A stretch of DNA of 64,000 nucleotides from Neorhizobium sp. JUb45 (GCF_004343585.1 NZ_SLYW01000012.1:57742-121741), one strand, 5' to 3'. Shown: positions 32,804 to 42,150, counted from the stretch's first letter. Program-made: numbers and translations. Notes: a model not told the origin generated them from the sequence alone.

Positions 32804-33606
32804 CGGTCAGGCTCCTGCAAATGGCTCGAAAGAAACTGCGCCAGTCTCGGGGAAGAAGGCTGCCGGAAGAATTGTTCTGGTCTCCCCTCCTCTTCGATCT
32901 GACCCGCATGAAGGAAAACGACGCGGTGAGAAACCTGTCGGGCAAAACCGAGTTCGTGGGTCACGATCAGCATCGTACGGCCCTCCTCGGCGAGAGCCCG
33001 GATCACTTTCAGAACCTCGCCGACGAGTTCTGGATCAAGCGCGGATGTCGGTTCATCGAACAGCAGGATCTCCGGCTCCATGGCCAGTGTCCGTGCTATC
33101 GCGATGCGCTGCTGTTGCCCACCGGAGAGATGGGCGGGGTAAGCCGACCGATGACTGGCCAGGCCGACTTTTTCGAGCAGGCTCAGTGCCCGCTCATTCG
33201 CCGCTCGCCTTGAGAGGCCGAGGACGTGGATGGGTGCTTCGACGATGTTCTCGAGCACGGTCTTGGCCGGCCACAAATTGAAATTCTGAAATACCATGCC
33301 GAGCGAGGTGCGAAGTGCGTTGATCTGCCGCCGTTTGGCGTTTCCCCGAGCCATCGAGACGTGGTGGTCGCCGACCCAGATTTCACCGCTTGTCGGTTCC
33401 TCAAGGAAGTTCAGGCAGCGCAGGAATGTGCTTTTCCCCGAACCGCTGCTGCCGAGGATCGAGATGACTTCGCCGCGTTGTGCCGTTAATGACAAGCCCG
33501 TGAGGACCTCGACCGGTCCATACTGCTTCTTTAAGTTGACGACACGCAACGCAGTCGTCCGAAAGTCTTGAGTGCTCTGTAACCTGCCACGTGAGTCAAT
33601 CGTCAT
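32800..33606 (-). CDS. amino-acid ABC transporter ATP-binding protein
   Basis: 268 residues. Walker A GSSGSGKST, the signature LSGGQQQRIAIART, Walker B ILLFDEPTSALDPE and the switch His (VTHELGFA) are all intact. It matches the HisP/GlnQ class that powers polar amino-acid uptake. It is the first gene of the operon, so the promoter lies in 33607-33877. No other transporter subunit is missing. Confidence 0.9.
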   Translation of the reverse strand: MTIDSRGRLQSTQDFRTTALRVVNLKKQYGPVEVLTGLSLTAQRGEVISILGSSGSGKSTFLRCLNFLEEPTSGEIWVGDHHVSMARGNAKRRQINALRTSLGMVFQNFNLWPAKTVLENIVEAPIHVLGLSRRAANERALSLLEKVGLASHRSAYPAHLSGGQQQRIAIARTLAMEPEILLFDEPTSALDPELVGEVLKVIRALAEEGRTMLIVTHELGFARQVSHRVVFLHAGQIEEEGRPEQFFRQPSSPRLAQFLSSHLQEPDR

Positions 33607-33877
33607 GTGCCCCTCTTTTTCCCGGAGGGTGCATGAAGTGCCATTGCAGCGCTTGCACGCATTTGATGCAGATGCGGTTTTTGATCGCCGAATGCGTCGA
33701 CCCTGCCAGTGAAATGGATGGCGAAACGGGTCTTTGTAAATGAGATCAGTTCGGCGCGAAGGGCTTTACCTGCTCAATCCGATATCTCTTTTCGAATTCT
33801 CGCAGGACCATCTCGAGCGTCGCCGCGAAGGCTTCCTGATCGAACAACATCGATTCTTTCGCCTCGTGTAGGTAGCG

Positions 33878-34258
33878 CTAATCAATGAAGGCGTTCCGGT
33901 GCTGAGCGAGAATGTGATGAATGCTGTAGCCTACATGCAGTCCGCTTGAATGATACGGTGCAACTGACGCCTTGAACTCTGCGTCGAGCTTTTTCTGGCT
34001 GTCGGATTTTAGGCGCCGAAACAGCTTTACGAGGTCGTGGGATCTCATAAAATCGGCATCATGGTAGTCAAATACGAACCATGCTTTTAGAGCCAATTCC
34101 ATTCCAAGAGCCAGAAGCATGGGTTCGACACCTACGTGTTCGGTGTCGTCAATATCGCCAAACTTACCAAACTGGGCCTCCGGAAAGGCTCGGGTTTTGT
34201 TGAGGATGGCCCGCGCGGCCCTTCCAATCTTGATGGCGGTCGTCAAACGCGCACTCAT
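33878..34258 (-). CDS. small HEPN-like protein next to the abi gene
   Basis: 126 residues. Helical sequence with ELALKAWFVFDYHDADFMRSHDLVKLF resembles HEPN-type proteins, where a helix with His-Asp and a following basic residue pack together, but no clean R-x4-6-H catalytic motif is seen. It ends NAFID. It is directly downstream of the AbiF-like gene on the same strand (85-base gap), which suggests a role in the same defence or toxin-antitoxin unit. Function is inferred from position only. Confidence 0.5.
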   Translation of the reverse strand: MSARLTTAIKIGRAARAILNKTRAFPEAQFGKFGDIDDTEHVGVEPMLLALGMELALKAWFVFDYHDADFMRSHDLVKLFRRLKSDSQKKLDAEFKASVAPYHSSGLHVGYSIHHILAQHRNAFID

Positions 34259-34343
34259 TTCATATCCTCAGGTGTCGAGACGATGGTTTCGAGGCTTCAA
34301 AAAGAATGTGGCCTGTGGCCAGCGAGCGCCTCGGCAGCTCATT

Positions 34344-35348
34344 TCAGGCCCATACAGCATTCGATTGCCAATTGGCCGGGAAGCCCATCTGATCGATTGG
34401 AATATTCGGATGATCGGCAATCAGCTCACGGAAGCGGTCGACCCAATGCGTTTCAGAGGAGATGATCTTCAGCAAAGATTGTATCGCGACCGCGTGATTA
34501 TAGAACTTCTTTGGGTGGTGGACATGACTTGCATCCACTTTTGTAATCGAAGGGACGACGCAAAACTCCCTGTTCCAAACCCGGCTGTGATGTGCGCAAA
34601 GATTTCTCAAGTGCGACGCAGCATGGAGCCACGATCCGAGACGGTTGCGCGGTATGCCGAACGCGGCAGCCACGCTTTTCTTCTCACCGTCCACGAGATT
34701 TTTGTAGACCTTCGAGATGGCACCAAACGATAGAATTTCCATTACCATCCAACTAGGTGGCAACAACGGGGGATCGTATGTCCTGAAATAGTGGGCGATG
34801 AACTCGGTTTGCTTGTGCTGATCGAAAGGCACCAGGCCAGTTTCCCGACGAACCAGTGTCATGAACCCGGCATGGTAGGCGGGTACGAAATGGACACTAT
34901 CCATATACCAGTGCGGACCGTGCCGCTGTGACATGACGTCCGAAAGCGCGGATCGAGCCGCTACCTCAATCCTCTCGATTTCATCCATGGCAATACCACG
35001 GAGCCGCCGATCGAATATGTAGCGATCCAAAACCGTGTCCAGATCAGTGTTTGGTCTGAAATTGCTGTGGTTCGCTGTGCCGTCGCGAAACTGGAAAGGA
35101 AACCAGTAACCGGACAGGCGATAGTAGCCGACGTAAGTCAGAAATTGCGCCGCTTTTCCCGGATCGGAAATCAACATCCCGCGCTGTTGGAGCAGGGCAA
35201 GTTGGTCCGGAACGCTCAAGGCCGGTTTGTTGAAAGGAATTTTGGCTAATAAAAAACCCGCCTGTTGCGCTTCGTCGAGAGGCGTGGCGGGTGTGTTGCG
35301 CCATATATGCTCTCGATTCAGTCCGTAGTCAAGGTCTCTCACCGCCAT
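34344..35348 (-). CDS. Abi family (AbiF/AbiD-like) HEPN abortive-infection protein
   Basis: 334 residues from ATG 35348. The protein fits the Abi_2 family: FLTYVGYYRLSGYWFPFQ, FDRRLRGIAMDEIERIEVAARSAL and the C-terminal catalytic HEPN motif RNLCAHHSRVWNRE (Arg-x4-His). These proteins are thought to be RNases that halt growth on phage infection, and relatives are linked to toxin-antitoxin units with small RNA antitoxins and to Cas13 ancestry. No ribosome site is obvious and the frame extends upstream to 35447. It is followed by a small HEPN-like gene. Confidence 0.75.
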   Translation of the reverse strand: MAVRDLDYGLNREHIWRNTPATPLDEAQQAGFLLAKIPFNKPALSVPDQLALLQQRGMLISDPGKAAQFLTYVGYYRLSGYWFPFQFRDGTANHSNFRPNTDLDTVLDRYIFDRRLRGIAMDEIERIEVAARSALSDVMSQRHGPHWYMDSVHFVPAYHAGFMTLVRRETGLVPFDQHKQTEFIAHYFRTYDPPLLPPSWMVMEILSFGAISKVYKNLVDGEKKSVAAAFGIPRNRLGSWLHAASHLRNLCAHHSRVWNREFCVVPSITKVDASHVHHPKKFYNHAVAIQSLLKIISSETHWVDRFRELIADHPNIPIDQMGFPANWQSNAVWA

Positions 35349-35543
35349 AGGTCGCGACGGACCCAAGGCGGCTGAAACCGATATATCTCTTGAAAATGCA
35401 CGAGGCAAACTGGCTTTGCGGAGGCAAGGTTTACATCTGAAGGACAAAGGTCGAGAGACAGTTTTCGCTGCGCCCTATAATGATGGGATCACTAAAAGCC
35501 TTAGGCTATTTCTCCGGGCACGGCAGCATTTGCTCACAGCGCT

Positions 35544-36437
35544 TTAGCCTAGAGACCAGCTATGCCGGTAGTTCAGTGGTGTTGTCCCGACAACGCGCTT
35601 GAATGCATTGGAGAAGTGGCTGGAACTGGAAAAGCCACACGCCAAGGCAATGTCCGTGACCGATAGATTTGTTGCACGAAGCTGGTGCTGTGCCTGTTCC
35701 AACCTGCGTTGAACGATGAACGTATGCGGTGGGCAGCCAACCGTCTGGCGGAATGCGCGGCAGAAATGCGGGACGCTGAAGCCGATGTGTTCGGCGAGCT
35801 GGACGAGTGACAGTTCTGCTGTCAGATCCTCGTCAATGAGCTCAACCACACGGGTGAGATGGCAGTTGGTAAGGCCGCCTTTGCGTGCAGGCGCGACGAA
35901 TCTCTGTTTGCGCAACAATTGGGCGAAGATGGTTGCGATGAAGCTTTCGGTCAGCATGGTGCTTACCGGATTGCGATCGTCGATTTCCGAGGCGATGCCG
36001 CGTGCAGCATTCATGATGACAGGATCCTCAAAGCCAAGGTCGGGCGACAGTGCCGGCGGCTGCCCGCCGGAAAGCTCGGTGCAAAGTTTTTTCACCAGCG
36101 CAGGGTCGACGGAAATCGACAGATATGCGGCGTTGGGGGCGCCGTCTTCCCAACCGTGCCACTCACAACCCGCCGGAATGAACAGGATGGCGCCCGGTTT
36201 ACGACGCACGAACTCTGCTTTCCTGCCATCAAGAAAATGCTGACCTCTCTCTGAGGCGCCTTTCAGGTTCAGGAGGAGAAGATGCCGACTCGAGACGGCG
36301 GTGGTTTCCTCTTTTCCCAACCCCGCGCGTTCGACAAGGTCTGCTCGAGAAAAGCGCCATGATCGTGATCGATGCGAAACCACCTGGCACGCGCCCTGTT
36401 TGAAGCGGGGTGGCTGTAGATCTGCGAGCGCGTTCAA
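35544..36437 (-). CDS. AraC-family regulator (coupled to XRE gene)
   Basis: About 297 residues. An N-terminal cupin-like domain (GRKAEFVRRKPGAILFIPAGCEWHGWED) is followed by two AraC helix-turn-helices (LSLVQLAEHIGFSVPHFCRAFRQTVG and VTDIALACGFSSSSHFSNAFKRVVGTTP). I chose TTG at 36437 because it overlaps the stop of the XRE gene (TTGA) with GAGGAG at a good distance; GTG at 36458 is an alternative. It is a paralogue of the AraC gene at 38637. Target unknown. Confidence 0.8.
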   Translation of the reverse strand: MNALADLQPPRFKQGACQVVSHRSRSWRFSRADLVERAGLGKEETTAVSSRHLLLLNLKGASERGQHFLDGRKAEFVRRKPGAILFIPAGCEWHGWEDGAPNAAYLSISVDPALVKKLCTELSGGQPPALSPDLGFEDPVIMNAARGIASEIDDRNPVSTMLTESFIATIFAQLLRKQRFVAPARKGGLTNCHLTRVVELIDEDLTAELSLVQLAEHIGFSVPHFCRAFRQTVGCPPHTFIVQRRLEQAQHQLRATNLSVTDIALACGFSSSSHFSNAFKRVVGTTPLNYRHSWSLG

Positions 36438-36958
36438 TGATTGCACTCCTCTTCGCACTGCTGCCGGTGCGTCGCCGGATCGTATTCCGCAGCGACGGCA
36501 TCCGAGAGCTCCTCACCTAGTGCCGCCACGAACGACGAAATCCGATGTCGAACTCGCGGAGGTAGCGCCAGCAGCCCGTTGTTGAGGCGCCGGCCCTCCA
36601 TGCTTGCGGCAAACGCGATGTGTTCATGTATCGGCGGTTGGGCCTCTGGGGCGGAAATTCCGTTCCCCGGCAATCCGTCGAACAGGCGGCTGACAGGGGC
36701 GCCGAAAGCTTTGGCAATCTCGAACAGCATCGAGGCGCTGATACGATTGCGGGCGCTTTCATATTTCTGGAGCTGCTGAACGCTGATCCCCACGCTTCTG
36801 GCGAGTTCGGTCTGCGTCATGCGCGATTGCAGCCGAAGAAGGGCCACCTGACGGCCGACATGGCGATCAGCCGCGTGCGCCGAGGCGCGCGCTGGTGTTT
36901 GAGATCGCTGCGAATGAGACTGCTGCTGTGTCTGCTGTCCCTTGCGGTCCTGCATCAT
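36434..36958 (-). CDS. XRE-family transcriptional regulator
   Basis: 174 residues starting MMQDRKGQQTQQQSH behind GGGGAG. A Gln/Ser-rich N-terminal tail precedes a classic helix-turn-helix: LRLQSRMTQTELARSVGISVQQLQKYESARNRISASMLFEIAKAFG. The C-terminal part has VRHRISSFVAALGEELSDA, as in rhizobial HTH proteins of similar size. It is the first gene of a two-gene operon with the AraC regulator. The target is unknown. Confidence 0.85.
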   Translation of the reverse strand: MMQDRKGQQTQQQSHSQRSQTPARASAHAADRHVGRQVALLRLQSRMTQTELARSVGISVQQLQKYESARNRISASMLFEIAKAFGAPVSRLFDGLPGNGISAPEAQPPIHEHIAFAASMEGRRLNNGLLALPPRVRHRISSFVAALGEELSDAVAAEYDPATHRQQCEEECNH

Positions 36959-37311
36959 GCACTCCCCGTCGAGTGAGTTAGTCGCGGTGCGTCCCCGCGA
37001 TAGACTCACTAAACCTCCGATTGATCGGGGAGTTCGAAACTGTACGAGACAGCCCTGAGGCCTTTAGTTCCGGGGAACCTGGACATACGCCACAGGCTCC
37101 CCGACCCGAAAGGATCAGAGAGTTCGGTGCTGAATCGACCAGCACCAGTCGCTCGTAGGGGTTTCGACGCCCCCGGGCAGTACGTGCTGCCTCACCTGAA
37201 ATAATAGTCGATGCAGGCGGGTGTCGCTAGTGCTTTGTGACGAAATTGTAAGCTGCTGTCGTGATTTAGGAGCCGCTGTTGGACGAGATGCCTGGCATCA
37301 CCCGATGATGA
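36959..37311. other. intergenic stretch upstream of the XRE-AraC operon
   Basis: About 350 bases between the XRE start and the end of the MFS gene. It contains several short G/C-rich inverted segments but no clear terminator or gene. It must hold the promoter of the XRE-AraC operon. Confidence 0.35.
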
Positions 37312-38529
37312 TCAGGTTGCATCCGGGCTCGGAGACCGTCGCGCGCCCGCTGCATGCTTCGGTCGCAGCAAGATCAGGATGCCCGTGGCGATCAGTGTAA
37401 CGAGGCCATAGAGCAGAAACATCGTCGACGGTTCGAGGCGGTTTGCTCCGAGTGAAACAGCGCTGAACAATATCAGCCCCATGGCGACTCCAGAGCAGTG
37501 AAAGATCCCCTTTGCTCTGCCCAAGGCAGAATTCGAGACCGTAGCCTGCAGCATAACCTCGACCGCTACTCGGCCAAGATTATAGAAAGTGCCCACTGCT
37601 GCGAATGTCGCGAGGGTCCATAGCAGCGGCGAAAGTTTTAAGCTCGCGAACGAGAGCGCGATCAGCATCAAGGCGCCGATCAACAGAGCGGAGTGTTTTG
37701 CATAGCGCGCCAGCGGAATGAGGAGAATGGCGCCGAGGATTGATCCTGCCGACCAGGCGCTTTCGAGCTTTCCGAAATCAAGTGCGTTGCCGCCGAACTC
37801 GTCGAGGATGAGGCCGGCCCCCAGGATGCTGACAAGTGTGCCCCCTCCATAAAGCAAGGCGTAGACGCAGGCGAGGTAGACGAAACGTGCATCGATTTTC
37901 AGTCGCCGACGGTCATTAGTATCGATGGCTCTAGGCCTTGAATGCGTGCCGGAAACAAATGCCATGCTCATGAAAGATATGAAAAACGCCGCCGATATCG
38001 TCGCAAACGCCGCGGGCACCGAGATGACATGAAGAAGCATGCCGACCAGTCCTGCGGCGATCAGGCCGCCGACCTGCATGCAGAAGAAGCTGATCGAGTT
38101 GGAGGTGTCGGGCTTCAGGTGCGCGCCGACGGATGGGATCATCGCTTGCGATGCTGTGAGCGCGATACGATCGCAAGCGGCGAACAGTCCAGCGGCCGAG
38201 TATATTACCCAGGGCAGGTCCGTCGACATAAGCGCTAGTGATGCCAGCATTCGAATGACGTCGGCTGCAATGAAAACGGGACGTCGTTTAAAGCGATCGG
38301 ATATCCATCCGGCAATTGGACTGACCAGCAGCTCCGTCAGGCTGACGACCGCAACAAAAGTGGCAACCGCGGCACTTCCCCCGTTCGACGCCACGAGGAT
38401 CCAGGTGCAGGCAACGGCGTATCCATTTCGACCCAAAGCGGACGCCAAAGTGCAAACTAGGAACCAGCGGAATGACGGGTAACCCAGGATAGGGACGATA
38501 GCAGAGCGCAGTAATCGGATTGGAGCCAT
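37312..38529 (-). CDS. MFS transporter (candidate exporter, cassette B)
   Basis: 405 residues with about 12 membrane segments and the MFS loop GWISDRFKRRPVF. The pattern IYSAAGLFAACDRIALTASQAMIPS resembles the enterobactin-exporter-like/MFS-efflux group. It lies downstream of an AraC gene on the same strand (107-base gap), with the paralogous methyltransferase-like gene divergent from that pair. This parallels the MFS gene at 1928-3169. The substrate is unknown; export of the enzyme's product is inference. Confidence 0.8.
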   Translation of the reverse strand: MAPIRLLRSAIVPILGYPSFRWFLVCTLASALGRNGYAVACTWILVASNGGSAAVATFVAVVSLTELLVSPIAGWISDRFKRRPVFIAADVIRMLASLALMSTDLPWVIYSAAGLFAACDRIALTASQAMIPSVGAHLKPDTSNSISFFCMQVGGLIAAGLVGMLLHVISVPAAFATISAAFFISFMSMAFVSGTHSRPRAIDTNDRRRLKIDARFVYLACVYALLYGGGTLVSILGAGLILDEFGGNALDFGKLESAWSAGSILGAILLIPLARYAKHSALLIGALMLIALSFASLKLSPLLWTLATFAAVGTFYNLGRVAVEVMLQATVSNSALGRAKGIFHCSGVAMGLILFSAVSLGANRLEPSTMFLLYGLVTLIATGILILLRPKHAAGARRSPSPDAT

Positions 38530-38636
38530 GTGCGGCCCTTGAGGCGAAGCGGGTGCCTTGGATTATCAGCACAGCTCCTTCAGGGCTTTCGAATTCGCGC
38601 CATGATAGCGAAACTGTGCCAGCAAACATGCCCGCA

Positions 38637-39587
38637 TCAACGTCGCCAGGTGCGTCGGAACTCGAGTGGGCTGGAACCGAAGGCCTTTTTGAAGGTAGCC
38701 GTGAAATGGCTGGAACTTCCAAAGCCGCTTTCGAATGCGATGTCCGTCGCCGACAGGGTGCTTGTGCGCAGGAGATCCGCTGCACGGTCCAAACGCTGAT
38801 CCAGCACATAGGTATGGGGCGTCTTGCCGGTGGATTGTTTGAACGCCCTGAAAAATTGACGCCGGCTCAAACCGACCTCACCGGCGAGTTCGCTGAGGCT
38901 CGGTGGGTCTGCAAGCCTCCCATCTATCGTCGCAACCACCCGACGGAGATCGAACCCGGACAGTCCGCCTTTGGTCGTGTCGAAACCGAGCAACTGCAAT
39001 CGAACCAGATGGATGATCATCTGTATAGCCTGGCTTTCGACCATCATCGTGCTGATGGGGTCTGGATTCGCAAGCTCGTCCGCGACCAGCTTCAGCGACG
39101 CCTCGATCATCGGGTCTCTCAGCCCGATGACCGGCTTCAGGTCGGGCAAGTCGTCGATCTCAAAAGACTTTGCTATGAAGGTGCGATGGATGGTGACCAG
39201 GAGATAGGAGCCGGTCCTGTCTCCTTCGTCCCAGCCACGCCACTCGCTAAGGGCCGGCACAAAAACGATGGAGCCCGGGCGGCGCGGCGTGAATGACACC
39301 CTTTGCCCATCGACAAAATCCTCGCCGGTTCTCGCCTCCCCCTTCAAGTTGATCATGACAGCATGATGCATTGGCGCGAGCAGCGTCTCCTGGCGTGCCA
39401 GCCCGGTCCTTTTGACAAGGTCGGCTCGCACCGATCCCCAGTCCATATACCTATGAATCAAGCTACGACGATCCGCACGTCGCACCTCGTCTGGTTTGAA
39501 ATCGCGTGTCTCTGGCAAACTGTGAGCTGCCCCGCAAGATAGTTGGCACTGCAACGATATAAAAGCCCACCGGAAGTTATTGTGCAA
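38637..39587 (-). CDS. AraC-family regulator, cassette B
   Basis: Up to 316 residues; the true start is probably 20-30 codons in (near SLPETRDFKP), since homology with the paralogue at 35544 begins there and no good ribosome site precedes the first ATG. A cupin-like domain (RRPGSIVFVPALSEWRGWDEG) is followed by two helix-turn-helices (PSLSELAGEVGLSRRQFFRAFKQSTG and ATDIAFESGFGSSSHFTATFKKAFGSSPLEFRR). Divergent from the methyltransferase-like gene, and upstream of the MFS gene, so it probably controls both. Confidence 0.8.
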   Translation of the reverse strand: MHNNFRWAFISLQCQLSCGAAHSLPETRDFKPDEVRRADRRSLIHRYMDWGSVRADLVKRTGLARQETLLAPMHHAVMINLKGEARTGEDFVDGQRVSFTPRRPGSIVFVPALSEWRGWDEGDRTGSYLLVTIHRTFIAKSFEIDDLPDLKPVIGLRDPMIEASLKLVADELANPDPISTMMVESQAIQMIIHLVRLQLLGFDTTKGGLSGFDLRRVVATIDGRLADPPSLSELAGEVGLSRRQFFRAFKQSTGKTPHTYVLDQRLDRAADLLRTSTLSATDIAFESGFGSSSHFTATFKKAFGSSPLEFRRTWRR

Positions 39588-39758
39588 TGCGATATTAACC
39601 GCAGGTGGGGCGAAGATGGCACTTTTGTGACAATGTGGCAGATCTCCGAAAGCGTGATCGTTTGCGTGGACTTAGCTTCTGCGAGCACGCTGGTTGTCGC
39701 GAGCCTACGCGGGATGAACGGCGTTGCACCGTGATGTCTTTTGAAGAGGTGTGTTGCG

Positions 39759-40760
39759 ATGCAAGATTTCAACGAATTCTTTGATGAATGCGATCAGGGT
39801 CCGCGTCTCAATCAGCTGTCGGGCTTTTTCAGCGAAACGGCAGCCGGCAGGAGCGGCATGCCGCTGCGTCGACCTGCGGTCGATATGCGGCTCCTCCCCA
39901 ACGACGCACTCCTCCTTCAACTGGTGGAGATACATTCCCGTCGGCAAGGATTTTTCGATCAGCACTATCACGCCAGCATTCCTTATCGCCTCGAGGAGGA
40001 GTGCCGAATGGCGCATGCCTTGCTGCGCTATGGCCAGACACGTCCGAGCGATCTTCTGGTCTATACCCTTGGGACCGCCGAGGGCACGATGGCGAGAGTG
40101 ATCTCCGAGATGAGCGGCGGCAAGATCCAATCCCTGGCCTGCAGCCCCAATGAAGAGAATTATAAATGCTTCATGGCATATGGGGACCCGCTCGGCGCGA
40201 GTTTTTTCCTCGGGCCGTTCCATCGGCTGACCAAGGAGCACCTAGCCTCGACGGCGAACCTCGCACGCTTCTCGGATGGCTTCGATGTCATCCTGGAAGA
40301 CACCACATTCCAAATGTATTCGCCCAATCGCGCCGCGCAAGTGGAGTTTATCGCGCAGCATCTCAAGCCTGGCGGCATCCTCCTTTTCCTGGAAAAGTTT
40401 CGCGCCTTCGATGCACTCGATTATCAGGCGCGCGAGGAGCAGAAGAATCTCGGTTTCAAAGCGCATTACTTCGGCGCCGACGAGATCGCCCGAAAGACCG
40501 CGCTTGTGCTGAACACCATGCACGAAAGCGAAGCCACTTTGCCTGACATGGCGGATGCTATTTACGCGCATTTTTCCCACTGCATCGTGACCTGGAACAG
40601 CGGCAATTTCTATGGTCTCGCGGCGAGCAACGACGCTGACAATCTTGGCCGCTACCTGACGTCGATGCTGCAGCCGGCAATACCGGTCGAATACGTCTAC
40701 GAGCCGAAACCCTATTCCGATCTGGCGGGATGGCTGAACCGACACAACGGCCGATCCTGA
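39759..40760 (+). CDS. class I methyltransferase-like enzyme, cassette B
   Basis: 333 residues; ATG 39759 follows AAGAGG at a suitable distance. It is the paralogue of 4135-5205, with the same layout: ASIPYRLEEECR, motif I-like VYTLGTAEGTMARV, VILEDTTFQMY, LKPGGILLF, YQAREEQK and TWNSGNFY near the C-terminus. A SAM-binding Rossmann fold is likely, but the substrate is unknown. It lies 60-120 bases upstream of traR on the same strand, and divergent from an AraC gene with an MFS exporter beyond. Unlike cassette A, no coupled downstream unknown gene follows. Confidence 0.6.
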   Translation: MQDFNEFFDECDQGPRLNQLSGFFSETAAGRSGMPLRRPAVDMRLLPNDALLLQLVEIHSRRQGFFDQHYHASIPYRLEEECRMAHALLRYGQTRPSDLLVYTLGTAEGTMARVISEMSGGKIQSLACSPNEENYKCFMAYGDPLGASFFLGPFHRLTKEHLASTANLARFSDGFDVILEDTTFQMYSPNRAAQVEFIAQHLKPGGILLFLEKFRAFDALDYQAREEQKNLGFKAHYFGADEIARKTALVLNTMHESEATLPDMADAIYAHFSHCIVTWNSGNFYGLAASNDADNLGRYLTSMLQPAIPVEYVYEPKPYSDLAGWLNRHNGRS

Positions 40761-40882
40761 CCGCCGAGCCAATCATTCGCAGCCGGCTGTTGCGGGTACG
40801 TCCGGCTGCCTGAAAATTGATGACAGAGGCCGGCACAAGCTTGGCGAGAAGGATACAGCCTTCTGACCCACCTTGGTGCCAC

Positions 40883-41605
40883 ATGATACAGAGGCATTCA
40901 GTGGACAAATTGATTGGAAAGCTCCTGGATATCAACGCAGTCGCCCGAAACCAGACGACATTGAAGGCGGCGCTTGCGGCTCTCGCCGATACGTTCGGTT
41001 TCAGTGGCTACGGCTATCTCAACCTGCGGCCCGGCGATCTTCATGCCGTCTCCAATCTGAGCGACGCATGGCAAGAGCGATATTTCAAAGACACATTGAG
41101 ATTGCTGGATCCACGGGTCAGGCGCGCGCAGCGGGAGAAAAGGGCTTTCGTCTGGTCTACGGATGGGCCGACTGGCAAATGGTCAAAGGAGGACAAAAAA
41201 TTTTATACCCTGGCGGCCGAGTTCGGCATTCGATCCGGTCTTGTCATGCCGGTGCAGGTCTCGAATGGCGCGATTGCCATGCTGAATTTTGCGTCGGCAG
41301 AGCCCGTACCAATCAGGGAATGGAAAATCGATGCAGTTGCCGCAGCTTCGGCAGTTGCGCAATTGCATATGCTGATCGGGCACCTCAGAACCAAGCCATC
41401 CATTGAAGAGCATATTTACCTCGGCCCAAAGGAAGCGACCTTCGTGCGTTGGCTTGAGCTCGGCAAGACGGTGGAGGACGTCGCCGATCTGGAAGAGGTC
41501 AAATACAATACCGTTCGCATCGCGCTGGTTGATGCAAGACGACGCTACGATCTTTGCAACAACACCCAATTGGTGGCGCTCGCAATTCGCCGCGGGCTGA
41601 TCTGA
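40883..41605 (+). CDS. traR: quorum-sensing activator TraR
   Basis: About 240 residues. Strong resemblance to Ti-plasmid TraR: DTFGFSGYGYLNL, WQERYFKDTLRLLDP (the Trp, Tyr and Asp that contact 3-oxo-octanoyl-homoserine lactone), EFGIRSGLVMPV, and the DNA-binding end LGPKEATFVRWLELGKTVEDVADLEEVKYNTVRIALVDARRRYD. TraR dimers bind tra boxes to activate tra and trb. Starts at ATG 40820, ATG 40883 or GTG 40901 are possible; the last two fit the family. Its 3' end is seven bases from that of traM, which faces it. No AHL synthase gene is in the window. Confidence 0.9.
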   Translation: MIQRHSVDKLIGKLLDINAVARNQTTLKAALAALADTFGFSGYGYLNLRPGDLHAVSNLSDAWQERYFKDTLRLLDPRVRRAQREKRAFVWSTDGPTGKWSKEDKKFYTLAAEFGIRSGLVMPVQVSNGAIAMLNFASAEPVPIREWKIDAVAAASAVAQLHMLIGHLRTKPSIEEHIYLGPKEATFVRWLELGKTVEDVADLEEVKYNTVRIALVDARRRYDLCNNTQLVALAIRRGLI

Positions 41606-41612
41606 CGTTTTT

Positions 41613-41915
41613 TTACTGAACCGCCGGCGTGCGCCCGAGGATTTTCAGAAGCGTCGTCAGCGCCGACATCTGTGCATGCATCTCGATCGTCGCATCGAGA
41701 TAGGCAACGTGGTCTTCGCCGACAGTTTCCCGGCCTGTTCTGATGGCCTCGGGGAGGCCTAGGAACAATTCTTCTGCCTTTGTGACCAGGTGCCGGTGCT
41801 TCTTGATCGCCTGGACAGTCAAATGCTCGAGAACGGGGTCAGATACTCCTGACAGCAGACCGACCAATGGTCTAAGATCGAATTCTGGTCGTACAGCGTT
41901 TTCGTCGCGGATCAT
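41613..41915 (-). CDS. traM: TraR anti-activator TraM
   Basis: 100 residues, MIRDENAVRPEFDLRPLVGLL to LGRTPAVQ. It has the helical TraM pattern: IKKHRHLVTKAEELFLGLPEAIRTGRE and IEMHAQMSALTTLLKILG. TraM forms dimers that bind TraR and pull it off DNA, setting the cell-density threshold for conjugation. Start chosen at ATG 41915 behind AAGAAAG; the frame extends to 42119 but family length is ~100. Convergent with traR. Confidence 0.9.
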   Translation of the reverse strand: MIRDENAVRPEFDLRPLVGLLSGVSDPVLEHLTVQAIKKHRHLVTKAEELFLGLPEAIRTGRETVGEDHVAYLDATIEMHAQMSALTTLLKILGRTPAVQ

Positions 41916-42091
41916 GGCGATACTTTCTTCAACGCGGCGCGATGCGCACATACCGTGGCTCCGCCTATCCATGTTGTAGCGCGCTTGTGACGGGGTTTCC
42001 ACGCGCAGATTTGCAGTGTTGGTCATTGGATCATGAGGCACATCCACAACCGCTCTCCTCGCAAGGCTTGTGTCCTCCGCAGGGGGATTGC

Positions 42092-42120
42092 TTGACGCGT
42101 ACGTCATTTTGACGTACATA
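42092..42120 (+). promoter_or_regulatory. promoter and palindromic operator of the tacA-like/tacT-like pair
   Basis: GTACGTCA-TTT-TGACGTAC (42099-42117) is a perfect 8-bp inverted repeat. A -35-like TTGACG (42092-42097) and a -10-like TACATA (42115-42120) with 17-base spacing overlap it, about 30 bases before the antitoxin gene. The arrangement suits autorepression by the ribbon-helix-helix antitoxin. Confidence 0.6.
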
Positions 42121-42150
42121 CTGGCGAGAGATTAAAAACAGGAGGCGACG

